DNA of 9,929 bases, taken from contig DAOWJS010000023.1 in assembly GCA_030640255.1 (NCBI GenBank), forward strand, positions 1 to 9,929. Reading direction: 5' to 3'. Positions 6,777-9,929 of this stretch are shown here, piece by piece; positions within the stretch are counted from its first letter, which is position 1, and each line of letters starts with the position of its first letter. The position numbers and the translations under genes were made by a program. The notes below the pieces were generated by a model. It ran no database searches. It was not told the origin of the DNA and saw nothing but the letters and a program-made list of their open reading frames with translations. The stretch comes from Dehalococcoidales bacterium. GTDB taxonomy: Bacteria; Chloroflexota; Dehalococcoidia; Dehalococcoidales; GCA-2688105.

Positions 6777-6805
6777 TAAACAATAGTGCTATAATGGTAT
6801 ATAAT
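6777..6805 (+). promoter_or_regulatory. prs-secA promoter
   Basis: A perfect -10 TATAAT (6800-6805) is preceded at 17 bases by TAAACA (6777-6782; 4 of 6 to the -35 consensus). A second TATAAT at 6790-6795 has no good -35. The predicted start is near 6812, giving a leader of about 30 bases. The -35 begins two bases after the outer end of element 2. Confidence 0.55.
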
Positions 6806-6825
6806 ATGAGTTAAAGGCTGCCTTT

Positions 6826-6833
6826 AGAAGGAG
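6826..6833 (+). promoter_or_regulatory. prs ribosome binding site
   Basis: AGAAGGAG ends nine bases before the ATG at 6843 and six bases before an in-frame TTG at 6840. Both spacings are workable; I take the ATG as the more usual codon. The site contrasts with glyA, which has none. Confidence 0.7.
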
Positions 6834-6842
6834 TAAAAATTG

Positions 6843-7784
6843 ATGGATGAATTAAAAGTATTTACCGGCAATGCCCATCCTGCCCTAGCCCGGGCAGTAG
6901 CTGAATATCTGGGAATGGAATTGGGTAAAGCCGAGGTTTTTGAGTTCAGCAACGAGAATATTTTTGTTCGTATCCTGGAGAATGTCCGCCAGCGGGATAC
7001 CTTTGTTATTCAGCCTCTCGCCTCCCCGGTCAATAAGAACCTGGTTGAGCTACTGATTATGCTTGATGCCTTGAAGAGGGCATCAGCCGGACGTATTACC
7101 GCCGTAGTTCCCTATTATGGCTATGGTCGCACCGATAAGAAAGACCAACCCCGGGTGCCGATAACCGCCAGGTTAGTAGCTGACCTGCTCACTGTGGCTG
7201 GGGCTAACCGACTGTTGACCGTAGACTTACACGCCGCGCAGATTCAGGGCTTTTTTAACATACCGGTTGACGAACTAACCGCCCTTTACCTGTTAAGGGA
7301 TTATTTCAAAAAGACGAAGTTTGACGACCTAGTAGTAGTGGCTACTGATATTGGCATTACCAAGCGGGCGCGTGACCTGGCAGCTAAGCTTAATGCCCCA
7401 TTAGCTATTATGGAGAAGAGACGGATAGGCAACGTCGACCAGGCGGAGTCACTGAATGTTATTGGTGAAGTGGAGGGCAGGGTGGCGCTTACTGTAGACG
7501 ATGAAATAGACACCGCTGGCTCCCTGATAGGTGTCGTCTCTGCCCTGGAGAAGCGGGGGGTAGAGGAAATATACGCCTGCTGCACTCACCCGGTATTCTC
7601 TGATATGGCTATTCAGAGGATAGCCTCATGTCCGGTGAAGGAAGTGGTAGTTACCGACACCATTCCCGTCACCGATAATAAGAAATTAGATAAGATTACC
7701 GTTTTGCCCATAGCTCCATTGCTGGGTGAAGCCATTCACCGCATTCATACTGGACTATCTATAGGAGCTATGTTTGAGGAGTGA
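6843..7784 (+). CDS. prs: ribose-phosphate pyrophosphokinase (PRPP synthase)
   Basis: Makes 5-phosphoribosyl-1-pyrophosphate from ribose 5-phosphate and ATP, the precursor for purines, pyrimidines, NAD, histidine and tryptophan. At 313 residues it has the normal class I length. Numbering from the ATG, the N-terminal half holds the ATP-site region YGYGRTDKKDQPRVP (92-106) and DLHAAQIQGFF (128-138). The catalytic flexible loop has MEKRR (190-194), and the PRPP-binding loop is VDDEIDTAGS (218-227). The ribose-phosphate loop reads ATDIGITKRA where most homologues have Ser-Pro-Asp-x-Gly-Gly, and Ser-Asn-Glu-Asn replaces Ser-Asp-Gly-Glu near residue 37. These are variants but not losses of key acids. 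It is followed six bases later by secA and probably shares its transcript. Confidence 0.95.
   Translation: MDELKVFTGNAHPALARAVAEYLGMELGKAEVFEFSNENIFVRILENVRQRDTFVIQPLASPVNKNLVELLIMLDALKRASAGRITAVVPYYGYGRTDKKDQPRVPITARLVADLLTVAGANRLLTVDLHAAQIQGFFNIPVDELTALYLLRDYFKKTKFDDLVVVATDIGITKRARDLAAKLNAPLAIMEKRRIGNVDQAESLNVIGEVEGRVALTVDDEIDTAGSLIGVVSALEKRGVEEIYACCTHPVFSDMAIQRIASCPVKEVVVTDTIPVTDNKKLDKITVLPIAPLLGEAIHRIHTGLSIGAMFEE
7776..7781 (+). promoter_or_regulatory. secA ribosome binding site inside the prs 3' end
   Basis: GAGGAG encodes the last two residues of Prs (Glu-Glu) and ends nine bases before the secA ATG at 7791. Ribosomes finishing prs would pass over it, so translation of the two genes is probably coupled. 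Confidence 0.75.
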
Positions 7785-7790
7785 GTGGCT

Positions 7791-9929
7791 ATGTTTAAGT
7801 GGCTGGGTAGTCTGGTTGATTCTAATGAGAAGGAGCTGAAGCGCTTACAGCCAGCAGTAAACAGGATAAATGAGCTGGAGCCTGAGTTTGAACGACTCAG
7901 TGATGCCGAACTTCGTGCCCAGACTGACGAGTTCAAGGCTCGATACCAAGCGGGTAGCTCACTTGATGAGCTTCTGCCTGAAGCCTTTGCCGCCGTTCGT
8001 GAAGCCGCCAAGCGGACTATAGGTCAGCGTCACTTTGACGTGCAGTTGATGGGCGGCATTGTCCTGCACCAGGGCAAAATCGCCGAGATGAAAACTGGTG
8101 AGGGCAAAACCCTGGTGGCTACCCTTCCCCTCTATCTCAACTCCCTTACCGGTCAGGGCTGCCATCTGGCTACCGTCAACGACTACCTGGCTCGGCGAGA
8201 CCCCTACTGGATGGGACCTATCTACCACGCCCTGGGGGTAAGCGTAGCCAGCATTTATCCTCAACAGACCCCAGACGAACATGCCCCCGCCCGCCTTTAT
8301 GACCCCACCTTTGATTCCGGGGACAAACGGTGGCCCCATTTCCGCCCCATCCCCCGCCGTGAGGCTTATAAAGCTGATATTACCTACGGCACCAGCAGCG
8401 AGCTTGGCTTTGACTACCTCCGGGACAATATGGTTATAGACCCGTCCCAATGTGTCCAGCGTCAGCTAAGCTACGCCATTGTTGACGAGGTGGATAATCT
8501 CCTTATTGATGAAGCCCGCACCCCGCTTATTATCAGTGGTCCGGCTGAGGAAGCGGGGCAGAGGTATCAGATATTTGCCCGGCTGGTTCCTCGCCTGCGT
8601 CGGGATGAGGACTACACCATAGACGAAAAAACACGAACCGTGAACCTGACCGATGCCGGCATCAGCAGTATGGAAAGGATACTAAAGAGGGAGGGGCTGT
8701 TAAAAGCGCCTAATCTCTACGACCCGTCAAACTACTCCCTCACCCGCTACCTTGAGAGTGCCCTTAAAGCCCAGGTGCTATTTAAGCGAGACCGCGACTA
8801 TGTGGTGAAGGATGGTCAGGTTATTATTGTTGATGAGTTCACCGGCCGGTTAATGTTCGGTCGTCGTTATTCTGAGGGGCTGCACCAGGCAATAGAAGCC
8901 AAGGAGCATGTCAGGGTTCAGCAGGAAAGCCGAACCTTTGCCACCATTACCATCCAGAACTACTTCCGAATGTATGACAAATTAGCCGGGATGACCGGTA
9001 CCGCCGCCACCGAGGCTGAGGAGTTTCATAAGATATACCAGCTTGAGGTAGTGCAAATCCCAACTAATGAGCCGATGATTCGTCAGGACTACCCTGACCA
9101 GATTTACAAGGATGAGGAGACTAAATTCCGGGCGGTGGTGCGTGAGATTGAGCAGCTTCACCAACAGGGGCAACCGGTGCTAATTGGCACCGTGTCTATT
9201 GAGAAGTCGGAATACCTGAGCGACCGCTTAAAGCGGAAAGGGATTCCCTATCAGGTGCTTAATGCCAAGTACCACGAGAAGGAGGCTTATATCATTGCCC
9301 AGGCCGGGCAGTCGGGGGCGGTAACTGTGGCCACCAATATGGCTGGTCGCGGCGTTGACATTGTCCTGGGAGGAAGTCCCAACGGGCAAGATGAGCCAGA
9401 CTGGCAGGAGAAACACAATAAAATAGTTGAGCTTGGTGGGCTTCATATTATTGGCACTGAGCGCCATGAGGCACGGCGAATTGATAATCAGCTTAGGGGT
9501 AGAGCCGGGCGGCAGGGCGACCCGGGAAGCTCCCGCTTCTATGTGTCTCTGGAGGATGACATTGTCAAACGCTTTGGCGGCGACCGGATTAAGGGCTTTA
9601 TGGAGTGGGCAGGTCTGGATGAGGATACCCCGATTGAGAATAAATTGGTTAACCGCTCTATTGAGGGTGCCCAGGTCAGGGTTGAGGGCTACCACTTTGA
9701 CATGCGTAAACACCTGGTGGAGTATGACGATGTAATTAATCAGCAGCGTGAGCTTATCTATGCCGAGCGAAAGAAGATACTAAGCGGTGCCGACCTTAAG
9801 GCAAACATCCTGTCAATGGTTAGAGAAGAGCTCCAGGGTATGGTGGCAACTCATATTCCTGATGAGCGCGGCATTGACCGGGATATAGACGGCTTACTGG
9901 CTGATGCTTCCGCCATCTTCCCCCTACCA
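7791..9929 (+). CDS. secA: protein translocase ATPase subunit SecA (3' end outside window)
   Basis: Motor that drives unfolded preproteins through SecYEG at the cytoplasmic membrane. The first 713 codons are open to the window edge; SecA proteins are usually 800-950 residues, so the end of the helical scaffold/wing region and the C-terminal tail are missing. Visible motifs are MKTGEGKT (100-107, Walker A), DEVDNLLIDEARTP (232-245, Walker B), GTSSELGFDYLRDN (200-213), the preprotein cross-linking domain at about 250-390, TNMAGRGVDI (515-524) and QLRGRAGRQGDPG (567-579, arginine finger region). The scaffold helix segment FDMRKHLVEYDDV is at 636-648. Between residues 155 and 190 there is an extra segment of about 25 residues rich in Pro, Asp and Trp compared with E. 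coli. The ATG has GAGGAG at nine bases. Confidence 0.97.
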   Translation, partial: MFKWLGSLVDSNEKELKRLQPAVNRINELEPEFERLSDAELRAQTDEFKARYQAGSSLDELLPEAFAAVREAAKRTIGQRHFDVQLMGGIVLHQGKIAEMKTGEGKTLVATLPLYLNSLTGQGCHLATVNDYLARRDPYWMGPIYHALGVSVASIYPQQTPDEHAPARLYDPTFDSGDKRWPHFRPIPRREAYKADITYGTSSELGFDYLRDNMVIDPSQCVQRQLSYAIVDEVDNLLIDEARTPLIISGPAEEAGQRYQIFARLVPRLRRDEDYTIDEKTRTVNLTDAGISSMERILKREGLLKAPNLYDPSNYSLTRYLESALKAQVLFKRDRDYVVKDGQVIIVDEFTGRLMFGRRYSEGLHQAIEAKEHVRVQQESRTFATITIQNYFRMYDKLAGMTGTAATEAEEFHKIYQLEVVQIPTNEPMIRQDYPDQIYKDEETKFRAVVREIEQLHQQGQPVLIGTVSIEKSEYLSDRLKRKGIPYQVLNAKYHEKEAYIIAQAGQSGAVTVATNMAGRGVDIVLGGSPNGQDEPDWQEKHNKIVELGGLHIIGTERHEARRIDNQLRGRAGRQGDPGSSRFYVSLEDDIVKRFGGDRIKGFMEWAGLDEDTPIENKLVNRSIEGAQVRVEGYHFDMRKHLVEYDDVINQQRELIYAERKKILSGADLKANILSMVREELQGMVATHIPDERGIDRDIDGLLADASAIFPLP

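Noticed and set aside
4939..6781. Target-site duplication around the glyA unit or around either element
   Set aside because: Flanks compared directly (GTTAT on the left, GTAAA on the right) do not match, and none was convincing at element 1 ends either.
6840..6842. TTG start for prs, one codon before the ATG
   Set aside because: The ATG at 6843 is the commoner codon and has an acceptable nine-base spacing to AGAAGGAG.
7959..8450. 163-residue open frame on the minus strand
   Set aside because: It lies wholly inside secA, whose motifs are clear in the plus frame.
9228..9713. 161-residue open frame on the minus strand
   Set aside because: Antisense shadow of the conserved SecA motor region.

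Overview
The window looks like chromosomal DNA of a Gram-positive-type (monoderm) bacterium, most likely a member of the Chloroflexota, class Dehalococcoidia or a relative. This is inferred from recalled family features: a charged insertion in the FtsK alpha domain, an extra segment in SecA between motifs I and II, an RNase J with an Asp-Ser-Thr-Tyr motif, and moderate G+C with G/C-rich hairpin repeats between genes. No 16S gene or search is available to confirm it. No tRNA, rRNA, CRISPR array or transposase was seen.

Left part (4-4852, minus strand): a tight four-gene operon read right to left. It holds a family 4 uracil-DNA glycosylase, ribonuclease J, an FtsK/SpoIIIE DNA translocase and a 110-residue protein with four predicted membrane segments. 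The junctions are a 4-base gap, a 28-base gap and an ATGA overlap. A good sigma-A-type promoter (4899-4927) precedes the operon and has a palindrome at its predicted transcription start. The 3' end of ftsK carries a run of eight G on the coding strand, placed so that a -1 slip would fuse FtsK to the membrane protein.

Middle (4853-6842): glyA (serine hydroxymethyltransferase) is read on the plus strand. Its promoter puts the transcription start almost on the ATG, so the mRNA may be leaderless. On each side lies a non-coding element built from perfect hairpins (about 4944-5138 and 6475-6775). The two elements are related and inverted relative to each other, and a perfect 16-base inverted repeat (4944-4959 and 6760-6775) bounds the whole 1.83 kb unit.

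Right part (6843-9929, plus strand): prs (PRPP synthase) and secA (preprotein translocase ATPase, cut by the window end) form an operon. Its promoter abuts the outer end of the second hairpin element. secA has its Shine-Dalgarno inside the last codons of prs.

The genes are housekeeping: DNA repair, RNA turnover, chromosome segregation, one-carbon and nucleotide metabolism, and protein export. The novelty is in the non-coding hairpin elements around glyA and in the ftsK 3' end.
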